Assembly (NCBI RefSeq): GCF_019399895.1
Contig: NC_091864.1
Location: forward strand, 12,874,001-12,938,000
Direction: 5' to 3'
Length of the DNA: 64,000 bases
DNA from: Cardiocondyla obscurior
Taxonomy: Eukaryota > Arthropoda > Insecta > Hymenoptera > Formicidae
Shown: positions 1 to 12,100 of the stretch, in pieces
Layout: the number at the start of each line of letters is the position of its first letter
How positions within the stretch are numbered: the first letter of the stretch is position 1
The notes under the pieces: model-generated
Seen by the model: only the letters and a program-made list of their open reading frames with translations
Databases searched by the model: none
Told to the model about the DNA's origin: nothing
Position numbers and translations under genes: made by a program

Positions 1-273
1 TTTCAAACTTTGTTGTTATAAATAAATGATTTTAAAATGTACAGAGAAACAATATGTTTTTGTAATAAATTGTAAAAATTATATCAACTTTATATATCAT
101 TTTAGTTAAAAATGTTGTGTTATATTAGGCATTATATAAATAGTTCAATATTACATAATGTTTTGGCATCTCATACTCTCATAATGTGCCCATCACTTGG
201 CATAAATTATAATTATTCATAAAAATCTCAATATACTACATAAAAATAATTTGGGGAAAGGTTCAAGCATCAG
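1..273. other. AT-rich leader, probably intron or upstream DNA of the RTN4IP1-like gene
   Basis: Very AT-rich sequence with no start codon in frame with the oxidoreductase exon that follows. The frame is closed by a TAA at 210-212 and has no ATG before residue-coding sequence begins. It is therefore best read as the end of an intron, with earlier exon(s) outside the window. Confidence 0.5.
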
Positions 274-2133
274 TAGTGGTGCAACAAGGACAACAATGGT
301 GTACAGCATGGCTAGCCCAATTGCAACAATTCATCTTAGAACTTTGCAACGAACAACATGTCCAGTATGCCAAAGACATTGTATTAAACATGGCCACTTC
401 TATACAAAGAGGATGGCAAGAAATACAATTTCAGTATTACAACACTCAATGGAATACAATAGATTTTTATCGCCAGTTAGGAAACTTGTGTGTTAATAAA
501 GGTATACTGCATATTTGACAATACAATTAAAAGTAATATTTATTCTATATAGAGTCAAAGTCAATTTTAATTACATATAAATTTGTTTATATTCCAGTTT
601 CAAGGAGAGAAGCAATATTTTGCCTGACTGGCCTAATGTTTGGAACTGTAGCTGGCTACTATATTGGTATAAATTGGAAACCTACCTCTCAACATGTACA
701 TCATATAAAAACTATTGCTTGCCATCATTATTACGGTATCGAGGTATATATCATACGATATTATAATTTTAGTTTGAATATAATGCTTTACTTATTATTA
801 CAGGGTGTGTTATTAATAGAAGACTCCGAAATGCCAGCCATTAAAAAATCGAACGATTTACTTATACAAGTTAAAGCTGCTTCACTTAATGTTATTGATA
901 CAAAGATATGCTCTGGTTATTCTAAGATTTATAGAAAGTTACTTAACTCAGGAGTAAGTTAACTCTTAATGCTCAGCGATATTTAATTGCGACACTATCG
1001 TTATAATGCATGAACATATGTATTTATTTAGAAACAGAAAGAACTACCTGTAACTTTAGGGAGAGATTGCGCAGGAATTGTAGTCGACATTGGACAGGGC
1101 GTTATTAACTTTGATATTGGAGACGAGGTATTTTTAGCCGTACCATCGTGGGCTTCTGGCACGATGGCGGAATATATCATTGTTCCAGAAACGCAAGTAG
1201 CAAAACGGCCTAAAACATGTAATTTTGAAGCCTCAGCCAGCCTTCCATATAATGGGTGCTTAGCGTGGGACGCTTTAGTTAATAGATCTATCATTAAAGA
1301 AGGCAACGCCAAAGGAAAACGGTAATATTCTTGACATTTGACACCTTCTTAATTTTGATTGTCTGAAATTAATATAATATTATCGTTATAGAGTTCTCAT
1401 TTTCGGTGGAAGTACTCCAATTGGTTGTATTTTAACACAATTAATTAAGTTATGGGGTGGATATATAATAACCGCATGTCGAACGGACGCCGTGCCTATA
1501 ATGAAGGCACTGGGTGCCGACGAAATTATTATAATGAACGAAACCGACATCGAAAAAGAATTACAGTTACACGATAAGTATGAAAAAGTTCTTTGCATAA
1601 AATTTATAATACATTTTAAATTTACTTATTTAAATTAAAAAAAATTTTAATTTTATTAAATTTATTTCATTTAGATATGATGCAATTTTTTTTACTGATA
1701 ATCAACCTTTTCAAGAACATATTTTAAAGAAATATTTACTGCCTCATGGCTCTTATGTATCAACTGTTCCTGAGCAATTGACGTCAGACTCGCTAGGATT
1801 AATTTGTGGGAGTATATTTGCTGGATGTGTTAGAATAAAATTATTGGTTCAGGTATTGGATTATTTAAGTTTATTCTAGTTAATAATCATCGATTATAAT
1901 GTACTACTGATTGATATATTCAATTATAGTATATGTTTGGATTTAACATGCATCAGTGGAAAGAAGGAGCTAAGTTAAACGTTGCATATTTACGAGCATT
2001 GTGCGAGCTGACGGATGCAAATCAATTGCAAACGGTTGTGGACAGGGTATACGCACCATACAATATCGAGCGAGCATTGCTCCATGTTTTAGATCCGAAC
2101 TCTATTGGTAGTACGATTATAACGTTTCAGTGA
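274..2133 (+). CDS. RTN4IP1: RTN4IP1-like mitochondrial zinc-type (MDR) oxidoreductase, 5' end uncertain
   Basis: This is a member of the medium-chain dehydrogenase/reductase family, closest to reticulon-4-interacting protein 1, a mitochondrial NAD(P)H oxidoreductase linked to coenzyme Q metabolism. Exons by phase: about 274-501, 598-743, 804-953, 1032-1321, 1392-1577, 1675-1852 and 1930-2133, roughly 460 residues. The visible landmarks are the GroES-like start (LLIQVKAASLNVID), LPVTLGRDCAGIV, the GDEVFLAVPSW turn, the SLPYNGCLAW helix and the Rossmann strand VLIFGGSTPIG. The segment IFCLTGLMFGTVAGYYIGI is hydrophobic and could be a membrane anchor. The first exon has no in-frame ATG upstream, so it is probably an internal exon; its acceptor (CAG at 271-273 or AAG at 258-260) is weak. 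The human protein is about 396 residues, so the N-terminus is longer here. The family is secure; the 5' end is not. Confidence 0.85.
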
Positions 2134-2728
2134 CATTATCATTGAAAAAAAACTTTATATCGCGATTATATATGTTTTGTACATAATTGTGTATAATTTT
2201 GGCAGATGATCACTGCCTAATTCTATTAATAAACCTTTATATCATTGCAAAAAAATGGTAATTTAAGCGTGCTAAAATAAAGACTGATGTAATATAATTA
2301 ACAGATTAGTCATAGAAAGATGCTTTATTATTTTTTAAAGTCCTTTTCAAGTTATAATTAATAAGAAATTAAATATACGACAAAGATATACAATGATAAG
2401 TAAATGTAATGATTTTGATCATACATGAATTTAAATGATACACAATTTTTGAAATTTATATCCAGATTTTTATAAAAATATGCTGCGATATATTACTGTT
2501 GAATTCTTGCTACGATAGATTTTATAAAAGTATATTGTACACTAATATTGTATATATTTTACAAAATAAATAGAAAAAAAATTATATTACGTTTTCCAGT
2601 TAAAGTTGCAAATTGTAAGTTTTTGAAAATGTTCAAAATATGTATAAAACATTATTAAAATAATGTTTTATACAAGGCATAAGTGCGCTATTAACATTGC
2701 TGTTCTTGCAAAACTTGTAATATTATTT
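2134..2728. other. Convergent 3' UTR region between RTN4IP1-like gene and Fen1
   Basis: AT-rich and without coding signal. It carries the 3' UTR of the plus-strand oxidoreductase (AATAAA at 2228-2233) and that of the minus-strand Fen1. TTTATT at 2324-2329 is a candidate Fen1 polyadenylation signal on the minus strand, which would make the two transcripts end close together. Confidence 0.6.
2228..2233 (+). terminator. Polyadenylation signal AATAAA of the RTN4IP1-like gene
   Basis: Canonical hexamer 95 bases after the stop codon at 2131-2133. Confidence 0.6.
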
Positions 2729-4457
2729 TCACTTTGCTTTACCGCGAAATTTACTGTTACCTGCTTTTGCCTTTTTAGCAGACACCTTTTTTTCTTCCGT
2801 CTATAATAAAATATTAAAAAAAAAAAAAATTTATTTGATTCAAAACAGTATTAAAAATTTTGTGTTTGCATATAAAAGATACTTTACCTTTCGCTTTGGA
2901 GTCGGAGTCGGGTTCGGCACTACTTTGAAGAACGAGTCTAATCGACCCTGTGTGGATGTGTTTCGAGCCTTATGAAGTTTCTTAGAGCCGTTTCTAATTC
3001 GCTCCTCATTAAATTGTTTATCACCGCATAAAAACTTCACCAGGCCTTCTTCATCTGGTTCAGACCATTTTAACTTGTAAAATAAAAGATTATTTAGTAT
3101 GTATAATTTATCGAAATAAAAAAGAAAAGCTATTCAGTATAAAAATACCTGAACTTCATCTGCATTTGATACTTCAGGTTCTTGAAATAATAATCTTGCA
3201 TCTTTATAATTCCAATCTTCTGGTACAATATATTTTTTGGTATCTATATTTTCAAGAATTTTTTCTATGGACTTATGATTTTTTATTAACTCTATTGCTC
3301 TTTTTGGACCAACACCTTTGATACTGTTTGTATAATCGCAACCCAACATGATGCAAAGATCGATAAACTGAAAATTATAAATTATTTTTGATCAATTAAT
3401 TCACTAACAACATTATTAAATAAAATAATTAAAATGCATACCTGATCTTGGTTTAGTTCCAAATCTGCTAAAACTTTATCATAATGAATTTCTTGTACAG
3501 GTAATTTCCTGGCTTCACTTAAGGTCAAACGTCGTAGTAGCACATTAGATCCAAAAGTAAGTGCATCCATATCTTCTGTAGCAGTAGCAAAGACTTTACC
3601 AGCTTTTACCAAGGCTGCACACTGTGCTTCAGCCTCACAGGGTGCCTACATAAAAAATATCTATTAAGAACAAACAAAATTATAATTTTATATAAATACT
3701 TACATCAATGTAAGGAATGCCCATTAACTTTAATAGCTCTTTAGCTTCATCAACATGAGTTTTTGTAACTTTAACCAATCTTCTGTTAAACTTGTCTATG
3801 GCTTCCAAATTTCCTGTAATAAAAATAATATCTACTGTAAATATCTTTCATAATTTTATATAAAACATAATTTTTTCTCAGTTTTCTCATTATTCTCAGA
3901 GCATTACAATCATAAAAACAAATTAAATTTGTTAATACCATCTTCTTCAGCAGCTTGCAAAAGTTTTTGTGCTTCATCTCTTCTTTCAGCTCTCTTAGCT
4001 AATTCTCCACCTTTCAGATTTGGTGGTTTTCCATCAAATACATACACAGGCTTTATTCCTTGTTCTACCAAGCGTATGGTACGATAGAATGTACCCATTA
4101 AATGGCTACAAATAACAAAATGTACATTATCGAGTTCTTAAAGATTGTGTGTTGTTGATTACGCTAAAAAAATATACCTAGTTGTTTCACCATCCGCGGA
4201 AACAAGCTGGGACCCTTCGCTGCGCACGGCTATGAGAAACTGATACAAACACATTGATGCATCGATAGCTATTTTGCGACCTGAAGCCAAACAGAATGAT
4301 ATGGTGTATCATCAAAGCTGATCGTGGTTCTTGATTAAAGGTATAAAATCAAACGTACGAAAGACAATTACATACCAAAATAATGCTTCAGTTCTCGTTC
4401 TTTAATTGCTCCTGGAGCTACATCAGCTATTAATTTCGACAAGCCCAAAATACCCAT
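2729..4457 (-). CDS. Fen1: Flap endonuclease 1
   Basis: Structure-specific nuclease that removes 5' flaps during Okazaki fragment maturation and long-patch base excision repair, acting in the nucleus with PCNA. Eight exons: 4376-4457, 4178-4280, 3939-4105, 3704-3813, 3442-3645, 3149-3367, 2888-3073 and 2729-2800. They total 381 codons (380 residues), the same length as human FEN1. The start MGILGLSKLIADVAPGAIKE is the invariant family N-terminus. All metal-binding acidic residues are present: D34 (AIDAS), D86 (VFDGKPP), the E158/E160 pair (CEAEAQC), D179/D181 (TEDMDALTFG) and D233 (LGCDYT). The C-terminal PCNA-interacting motif QGRLDSFF and a lysine-rich nuclear localisation tail are intact. 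It is head to head with the zinc transporter gene, with 572 bases between the two starts. No anomaly was seen. Confidence 0.97.
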
Positions 4458-5029
4458 GTCGGCGGAATATTTCTCACGCTCGTAGAAAATAGACGACGCG
4501 TCAAACAACACTGAACAAACACGTTCTGCGAAGAAAATCAGAGCGAACGCACCTTAATTTCCCGCCAATATACGACTACGACTCGTAGCCTACGACATAA
4601 ATCTGTTATGTCGCTCTTGTGCGTTGAGCTTAAGGAATCGTCGTATGTATGTCAGTATATATTTATTTATGTCAGTTTGGCTGTCGTCAGATCATTAAAT
4701 CAATTATAATTAGTTCGTCGTTAAACCATGCTGGGATAGTATTTTCAAGCCCGCTGACAATGTGCTTGCTGTCGTAAAAGAACTTGACAGGCAAAAAAGT
4801 ATGTTTTTGTAGCTAACATTCTCGCAGGTACGTACATTCGCTATTTTTCCATTAAATTACTTTGAATTTAAAGACAATTTTTATAACACTGTTACGGTTT
4901 ATTGCTCTATAATTATTAAAGGTAATTATTGAGGATAAGAATCCCATTTTTAAGGGCTATATCCTTCTTGATCGACTTACTCGTTTTCAGGTTAAGTGAT
5001 GTGTCTCTGAGAAACGAGAGAAAACAAGG
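4458..5029. promoter_or_regulatory. Shared bidirectional promoter region of Fen1 and SLC30A9
   Basis: The start codons of Fen1 (minus) and the zinc transporter (plus) are only 572 bases apart, so both promoters and 5' UTRs must lie here unless there are distant exons. A pyrimidine-poor acceptor (TTTTCAG, ending at 4990) precedes the transporter start and suggests a spliced 5' UTR for it. No TATA box is evident next to either start. Confidence 0.6.
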
Positions 5030-7680
5030 ATGTTACATCGGCCCCACAATCTTGTTAACTTTATTCGTAGCGTAACATGTCGATATCATGCCGACCAATT
5101 GTGCATATTGCATGCTGGTCCAGTTAGAAGACACGCCAGTATTTTAATTGTGCCTAAGTATGGTACACAACACAAAGTAGATGAATTCCTTAATTCTCAA
5201 AAGGTTTTTTCTAATAAAAAAGTAGGTAGACATGAGGACTGCAAATGGATCTGTGTGACAAAATTTCTATCCAATGATGGGAAATCTAATAAGGATAAAT
5301 CTGAGGTAAAAACTGAGGAGGTTCAACAGAGAATAATAGAGCTGAATGAAGAAAAGCTAGGTAAACTGAAAGAAAGAGTATTAGATATAGAACCAGTTGC
5401 TTTTGATGAGAAGAAGGAAGAAAAGCAGTCTGCAGAACAGCAACCAAATAAATCATTGAAAGATGATATGTCAAAAAAAGGTATAAGAATCCAAATGCTC
5501 TTTATATTTTGAATGCTAATTTTCTAATTTACAGTGAAAAGAAAAATCAGGGTTGATAAGACAACATCTTCTCTGGAACGTAACTTTATTACACCTGTGA
5601 GGGCTATGTCTGATTTTTTATTAAAACCGTCTGACTTAGAAACTTTACCAAAGACAAAAAGACGTTCTCCCTATGAACTTGAACCACCTATTACAGTGTA
5701 TTGGAGGAGAGATGTTGAGGCTAAGTAAGAAATCTGATTAAATAAATTTCTATAAGTTGTTGCAATGTGAAAAATGTGAAACCAAGTATTTTAAAGTTTT
5801 ACCTTTTTAGAGCTTTAGAAGTCTTGGGATCAAAAGAAGCTTTGCAGAAAGAACTTTTAAAAAAGGAAGTAGAACAAAAGATCTACCAGCAAAGTATGTA
5901 TATCTAATTTGACATGTTTATTTTGCAAGATATTTTAATAGAAATACTTTTAGTGCAATAATAATTAATATAAAAATTGTAATGTAAATTTTTTGTTTTA
6001 GATGTTTTTACAGTTAAGCGGAGATTGAGGGACTACAGACGGGAAATTGGTAGTAAGGCAGAAATAGTTCAGAAGGAAGGTCTGTTTGGAAGATCGGGCA
6101 AAGTGGTATTGACTGCGATTGTTATGTATGTATTGAATTTATGCGTTTGTATGTACGTACATTTCTTTGATTAATTAATTTCCTTTTCCTTCCAGAAATT
6201 CTTTTAATTTCTTTTGCAAATTAATTGCTTGGTTATTAACTGGTTCGTATAGTATGTTTTCCGAGTGTGTACATTCTGCTGCGGATACCTGCAATCAATT
6301 GATTTTAGCGTATGGTATTCACAAATCAGTACAGGTAAATTAACTATTCGCGTAAATAGTCTCACGATCTCATTTTCAACGTTAAATTATTTTATACAAA
6401 TTATTTTCGCGTAAATAGTCTCACGATCTCATTTTCAACGTTAATTTATTTTATACAAATTATTTTGCAGAATCCAAATCCCGATCATCCCTACGGTTAC
6501 ACGAACATGAAGTATGTCTCCTCATTGATATCAGGCGTGGGAATCTTTTGCGTCGGTACAGGTCTTTCTTTCTATCACGGAATTCACGGTCTTCTTTTTC
6601 CCGCTCCATTAGATACGCTTTTTTGGGCGTATTTCGTTCTGGGTGGATCTTTATTGTCCGAAGGGGCGACTTTAATGATAGCGTTACATTCAATAAAAAA
6701 AGGCGCGGAAGAAAAAAAGGAAAGTTTTAAGCAGTTTGTTTTGGAAGGGCAGGATCCATCTGTGAACGTTGTACTCATGGAAGACTTCGCAGCTGTAAGT
6801 CATTTTTACTTTCTAAAAATATGCGTTCGGAAAAATTATTGTGTTATTTTTTAGGTACTTGGAGTTATTGTCGCAGCTGGATGTATGGGCTTGACCTCGT
6901 ATTTAGAAAACCCAATGTTCGACGCTATCGGTTCACTTTTGGTTGGTGGATTGCTCGGCGGGGTGGCGTCTTTTATAATCTACTCGAACGTTGCTGCACT
7001 TGTTGGGAGAAGTATATCGCAAGAGAATCTTGATAAAATTAATGCTGAATTAGAAGCAGATATAATGGTAACATTGATATTTTAATTAACTAGGCACTAC
7101 AAAGCGCGCATTATTTATTATTTAATTTTTCTTAAAATTAATTTTTAGCAACTATAGATAGTATAGATATATATCTTTACGTTATATTTTTTGTACGTTT
7201 TAGGTTCGTGCGATTCATGATGTGAAAGGGATCGATATGGGTAATAATTTAGTGAGATATAAAGCTGAGTTGGATTTTGATGGGCGAGAACTTACAAGAT
7301 CATATCTAGATAAGCACGATCTAATTGCAATGCTCGAGGTATCAATATTATATATTTTGGAAAAAGTTTTATAATAATAAAATATTAATGATGTGCAATA
7401 TTTTGCAGGAAGTAAAACGTATGCAAAATATCGACGAATTAGAGGCATTTTTATTAAAACACGGCGAAAATATTGTAGATATGCTTGGTGGAGAAATTGA
7501 TAGAATAGAATTAAAACTGAAGGTAAATAAATATATTTTATATAATAATATATAGTAATATATATTATGTAGAGCTATATAAATACCTAAATTAACTTAA
7601 AATTATTAATTTATTGATAATATTTTTCCTTTCAGAAAAATCACCCAGAAATACGGCATTGTGATTTAGAAATTCTATAA
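5030..7680 (+). CDS. SLC30A9: Mitochondrial proton-coupled zinc transporter SLC30A9 (ZnT9)
   Basis: Cation diffusion facilitator family member that exports zinc from mitochondria. Ten exons: 5030-5480, 5535-5724, 5811-5893, 6002-6125, 6196-6334, 6471-6794, 6855-7067, 7204-7338, 7409-7522 and 7636-7680; 605 residues in total. The first ~240 residues are hydrophilic and include a nuclear-receptor-coactivator-like region seen in ZnT9 proteins. The membrane part starts near residue 275 (VVLTAIVINSFNFFCKLIAW). The zinc-site histidine and aspartate appear in SECVHSAADTCNQ, and a second aspartate in NPMFDAIGSLLVGG. The cytosol- or matrix-facing C-terminal domain begins near VRAIHDVKGIDMG. The N-terminus is rich in R and H, compatible with mitochondrial import. 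Family assignment is firm; use of the ATG at 5030 is supported by the acceptor-like site just upstream. Confidence 0.93.
6347..6465. repeat. 59-bp direct tandem duplication in ZnT9 intron 5
   Basis: Two copies, 6347-6405 and 6406-6464, differ by about one base. The second copy runs into the TTTTGCAG acceptor of the following exon, so the branch-point/pyrimidine region of this intron has been duplicated. Each copy starts TTCGCGTAAATAGTCTCACG. Confidence 0.9.
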
Positions 7681-8134
7681 AGACTTATAGTATTTGAAGT
7701 TAAAACTAAATAAAGCTGGATGTAAATTTTATTTTAATATAATTACTTAGACAGATGTCTATCGTACGATAAGTTTTATTAAGTATGTAATTGTAAAGGT
7801 AATTCAACTTTTGTAATAATTTTATAAATGCTATACAGATCTTGTAAAAATTACGTATTACTCAGTATAATAAATCCACGAATTTCTTAAACAAATATGT
7901 ATATTACTAAATATGTATTCTATATTTCGGAAAATATTAAAACAAATAATTATTAAGTCATTTATATCAAAATATAAATTTTCAGATAATATCTTTATGG
8001 GTGCATTCGTTATGCCGAAATATTTCACGTGTGTTGTGCAACAAATTTTTTTAAATGAGCTGATTGTCTATAGGCTAAAAACTTTTGCTTACTCCAGAAT
8101 TTTACCATTTTGCAGCCAAATTGAAATATTAGCC
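7681..8134. other. 3' UTR of SLC30A9 and intergenic spacer
   Basis: AT-rich. AATAAA at 7709-7714 lies 29 bases after the stop codon and is the likely cleavage signal. Nothing else coding was recognised up to the Pep promoter. Confidence 0.6.
7709..7714 (+). terminator. Polyadenylation signal AATAAA of SLC30A9
   Basis: Canonical hexamer shortly after the stop codon at 7678-7680. Confidence 0.65.
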
Positions 8135-8142
8135 TATCGATA
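8135..8142. promoter_or_regulatory. DRE-like palindrome TATCGATA upstream of Pep
   Basis: Perfect match to the DREF-binding element known from insect housekeeping promoters. It lies about 150 bases upstream of a CCAAT cluster, which supports a promoter role, but binding is inferred. Confidence 0.4.
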
Positions 8143-8290
8143 TCGCTCATGGAAGTGACCCCCATGATGTTGCCGATCAATAAACAAACGGATAAAATTG
8201 TTGTAAAATGTACGAACAACCGAAAATGACCGAGTACTATGCGAAAGCAAGTTCCTCGGTTTGCTACATTTTCGTAGGAGCGAGAGGTTG

Positions 8291-8441
8291 ATTGGCTGTC
8301 GCACGCGGGAGCCAATAGAATAACACATGGCGTCTCAGACAACCTCAGCCCATTGGCGTTTGTCTGGAAATACGTACCTACTGCGCGACGTGCGGCTAAA
8401 CGGTTCCTCTGCGTTTCCCTCAGGACCAAATAAACGATTGG
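8291..8441. promoter_or_regulatory. Cluster of four CCAAT boxes, Pep promoter
   Basis: CCAAT on the plus strand at 8312-8316 and its reverse ATTGG at 8291-8295, 8352-8356 and 8437-8441. Four in 151 bases, at the edge where the DNA turns GC-rich, is typical of an NF-Y-type proximal promoter. The Pep 5' UTR exon ends downstream at 8678. Confidence 0.5.
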
Positions 8442-9186
8442 TCATCGGCAGTGGACTCATCGCGTCATCTTTTCGCCGCACGTCAAACATTCCGCAATTC
8501 CGCACTGTCCCGCACCGACTTACCACGGCTTGCGGTTTATTGACTGGGGTAGGCTTGGGCGTACGGACGAAACGCATACGCGACGTAACGTGTGACGCAG
8601 TTTATCGGGAAATCGCTTGCAATCGCGCGGTGTCGAGCCGCAACGAAGAGCCGAGGGATCTGCTGCGCTGCGGCCAGGGTAAGTTCTCTACGCCCCGAAA
8701 TACCACCGAAACGCGGCCATTGCTCTTCGCGGTCGCTCGTACGCGGAAACGCTTGTCGAGCTTTTGCCAGCCCGCGTCTCTGGCCAGACGAATTCGTTTT
8801 CCCAGAGTATTTTCGGCGCGAGAAACGTGAGAGCTTCGCCGCTTCATGGCGGAACGACGTCATGTTGCTAGCACGTCGCACTTTCGATCGACGTCGTTAT
8901 CTAGTCGCACGCCACCCATTTTACCCTTAAACGATTTCTTTTTCCTTTCCTTTTGTAGAAAAATTTCGATTGCGCTCGTGGAACCGCGTCGCTCGTTCCC
9001 GCGGCTCGTCGTCTGAGCACGTCGCGCGAAGACTACCTAATACCTATTACCTTTTTCACCAAGTGCAACTCTGATAGCACGTGCGTTATACCAAAAACTA
9101 TTTATTTTGTTCATAGATTATTGACGCTGTATCCACTACAGTCCCTTTCTCTTTCTCTCTGTTTCGCTCGGCGATAAGTTGCAACC
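8442..9186 (+). other. Pep 5' UTR with a spliced leader intron
   Basis: GC-rich DNA containing a strong donor (CCAGG|GTAAGT, exon end 8678) and a strong acceptor (long pyrimidine run then TTTTGTAG, exon start 8959). The simplest reading is a non-coding exon ending at 8678, a 280-base intron, and a second exon running from 8959 through the ATG at 9187. Long reading frames here on both strands overlap each other and look like products of high GC. Confidence 0.55.
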
Positions 9187-12100
9187 ATGAGCTATGGTTA
9201 CAACAAGTACAGGTAATATACATTTTATTAATGCTTGTGAAGTTTTGCGGGTTTGGTAGGTAAGATTTATACAAACGCTTTATTAGATTATTTTAATGGC
9301 ATTTTGTTTGAACATTTTGCATTTCAAGCGACTTTGTTACCTCTGTCACTTTACTGCATTTACATATATATTTTTTCTTTTTTTTTTTTTTTTTTAAGTA
9401 TGCTTTAACATTCAAGTATTTGCAAATTCTATTTTGGCGGGACGTTCACGTTTTGCTGTATAAGATGTAATATATAGAAAGTATATCAAAATACGAAACA
9501 TAAAAATTAAGAATAAATACGATGCAAGTGTAACATGGACATGTTTCGATCGGTTTTTTTTTTTATAGCTCCAATATGAGTTCTCGCGGTCGCGGATTTA
9601 GTTCTCGCGGAGGGGGTTCTTATAGGGGACGGGGCGGCGGCGGAGGAAGCGAATGGAACGGTGGGTCAACGGGAGGAAATGTATCTGGCAGAGGAGGATA
9701 CTCATCTTCCAGAGGTGGCAGATTTAAGTATTCAACTACGAGCTATGATTCTAGATCCAAGTATAATTCAGGTAATAGTCATTGGACTTTCAATAATAAG
9801 ATGTATTGTGTAGTGAACAATACAAGAAGGATTGTATGATCATACTTTGAAACATACAATTAAACTGATCGTGCTTTATTTAGTATTAAAAAATGTTTCG
9901 AAGTGTTTGATTGGACAATGTAAATAGAAATCTACATTTTGATGCATTAAACGAAGTACAGGTTAGGTGGGAGACTACGATACTTTATAATATGTATACA
10001 TTATACATTGGTTACATTTTTAAAACAGAATAAATTAACAATATATTGACTTTTTGTAGGGTCAGAGAGATATTCAAGTAGAGGTGGTCGTGGCGAACAT
10101 TCCAACAATTATAAGAGGCCTCGAGTAAGAACACAAAATTGTAGAAATTATAGAAAGTTTATTTATGTTTTATAATTTATAAGTCGTTCTAAAATATTGT
10201 TTTTTGTAGGACTCGTATTCTGGTAGAGACGACCATCGATCATCTAGTGAATCAACGCGCAAAAGGATAAGAAGTGATTCTTATCAGGTATGTATTCTCC
10301 CCTCATCTCTATAATATTCTCTTCATACGTTTCATCTTGTGAGATAATTAATAATTTGAGAGAAAAGTGTAGTATGGCATCAATATGCAATGCTTTGAAG
10401 TTGATTATGAATATTTTCTTAGTTGAATTTTTGTAACAAACAATGTCTTTTTTTTTAATAGAAGAGTCAAATATTATTTTTATTTTATTTATTGTAATTG
10501 AGAACGATGGTCCTGAAAATTTGTCGCTTATCGATTAAAGTGTAACGTATTACATGAGTTACACAGAAAAATGTTAAATGATTTCAGGACACTCGTAGAT
10601 AAGAAAGATCGGTATATTTTATTTAGACGAAGCATTCATAAGTTATCATACTTTCCTTTCAAGCAACGCGAACCACCGGCTTCTCGAACACTCGTTCTTT
10701 TTGCGTTGGGACGCTACTGCGGTGGAACGCTACAAAAACGTCCAATTGTTAAAAGATGAATCGTTAAAACATGAGATATATACCTAGATGGTATTTATGA
10801 TATTGCTCGCTGTCCGCATATATTAAAGTTCGAGAGATATTTGAAAAGTCGATGGAAAGTCGAATGAATATAGACGTACGTGCCGAATTGCATCATATTA
10901 TTTCCCGTTAGAGAGCAGTAAGCTCAATTGCCGTAATGAAAATAGAGAGTATAGAGAAATTGTAGAAAAATAACATGTACAAAGTTCCCAGGCATTGCCT
11001 CATGGCATGGGATTTTTCACGAATATATCATCCATAAACATCGTGTAATCAAAATTATGTCGAATGCTAAATTACAAGAGTATAAATTTCGAATAACACT
11101 TATAAGTTCGTAGATCTTTCCAATTATATTATGAGACACGTTTGTCCTTTATCGACTTTACGTTAAATATGACAAAAAGGGAATTGGGAAAGACTTATTA
11201 TCTAATGTATGCATACCCCTATAGAATGATGGAAAATACTTGACATGCATGATATATATATATATATAGGGAAGATAAATGAAAAATGGCTACATGGATG
11301 TACATACATATATATATACATATATACATAATGTTATCCAAACTGTCATTATCAAATGCAACCACGCACAAATATTCGTAAATGATTACGTACGTACCAA
11401 CAACTTTGTTACTTTCATTCGATTATCGTTCTCGTGATTACGAAAGATTTGATGCACCTAATAAAAAAAAAAAATAATTCAACCATGTTGGAAAGGTCTA
11501 TCGAGAGAAAATCGTTGAGTGGCGAGATAGAATTTATTAGCTCGAGGGAAGCGAGCGCTGCTACTACTCCCAAAATTGCTGGTGTGAATGAGATTAGCAA
11601 GTTTTTCGCACGATTACGCGAAGTCACTTAATGAGACAATTAGGGATTCTCAATTGTTTAGGGAAAGTCAAATTATATAGGTGATACGATGAACATAAAG
11701 TAACTACAATTATTACTCCCACATGCGACTGCGACGGTCATGACATGACTGAACGATAAACATTAGCACTGCATGCATGTGACAACCGAATGATGAAATG
11801 CAAATGGATTTAAAAACTGAAAATAGAAACATATCAGTTAATTGTTATATCGACAATTGTACCGTTAATCGATCAATCCAGTTTTTTATTCGGTTGAATT
11901 AGTCAGTTAGCCATTTAGTCAGAACATTCGATCAATCCATCAATCGATGTCAGTCGGTTAGTCACTTGATTAGCCCAGTTGGACAGTAGCAATTAACAGT
12001 TAAACGTAGATATATACGTGTTTGTAGAAAGATCTACAAATGATAAACGGTAGGAAAGGGAATAAGGAGGTGAGAGAGAAGGATGGTATACATAAGCCAC

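Noticed and set aside
8025..8429. 134-codon minus-strand frame upstream of Pep
   Set aside because: No recognisable domain, no supporting splice model, and it runs through the promoter elements.
8327..8830. 167-codon open frame starting MASQTTSAHW and overlapping antisense frames
   Set aside because: Lies on the CCAAT-box promoter, overlaps several equally long frames on both strands, and shows no domain; explained by high GC.
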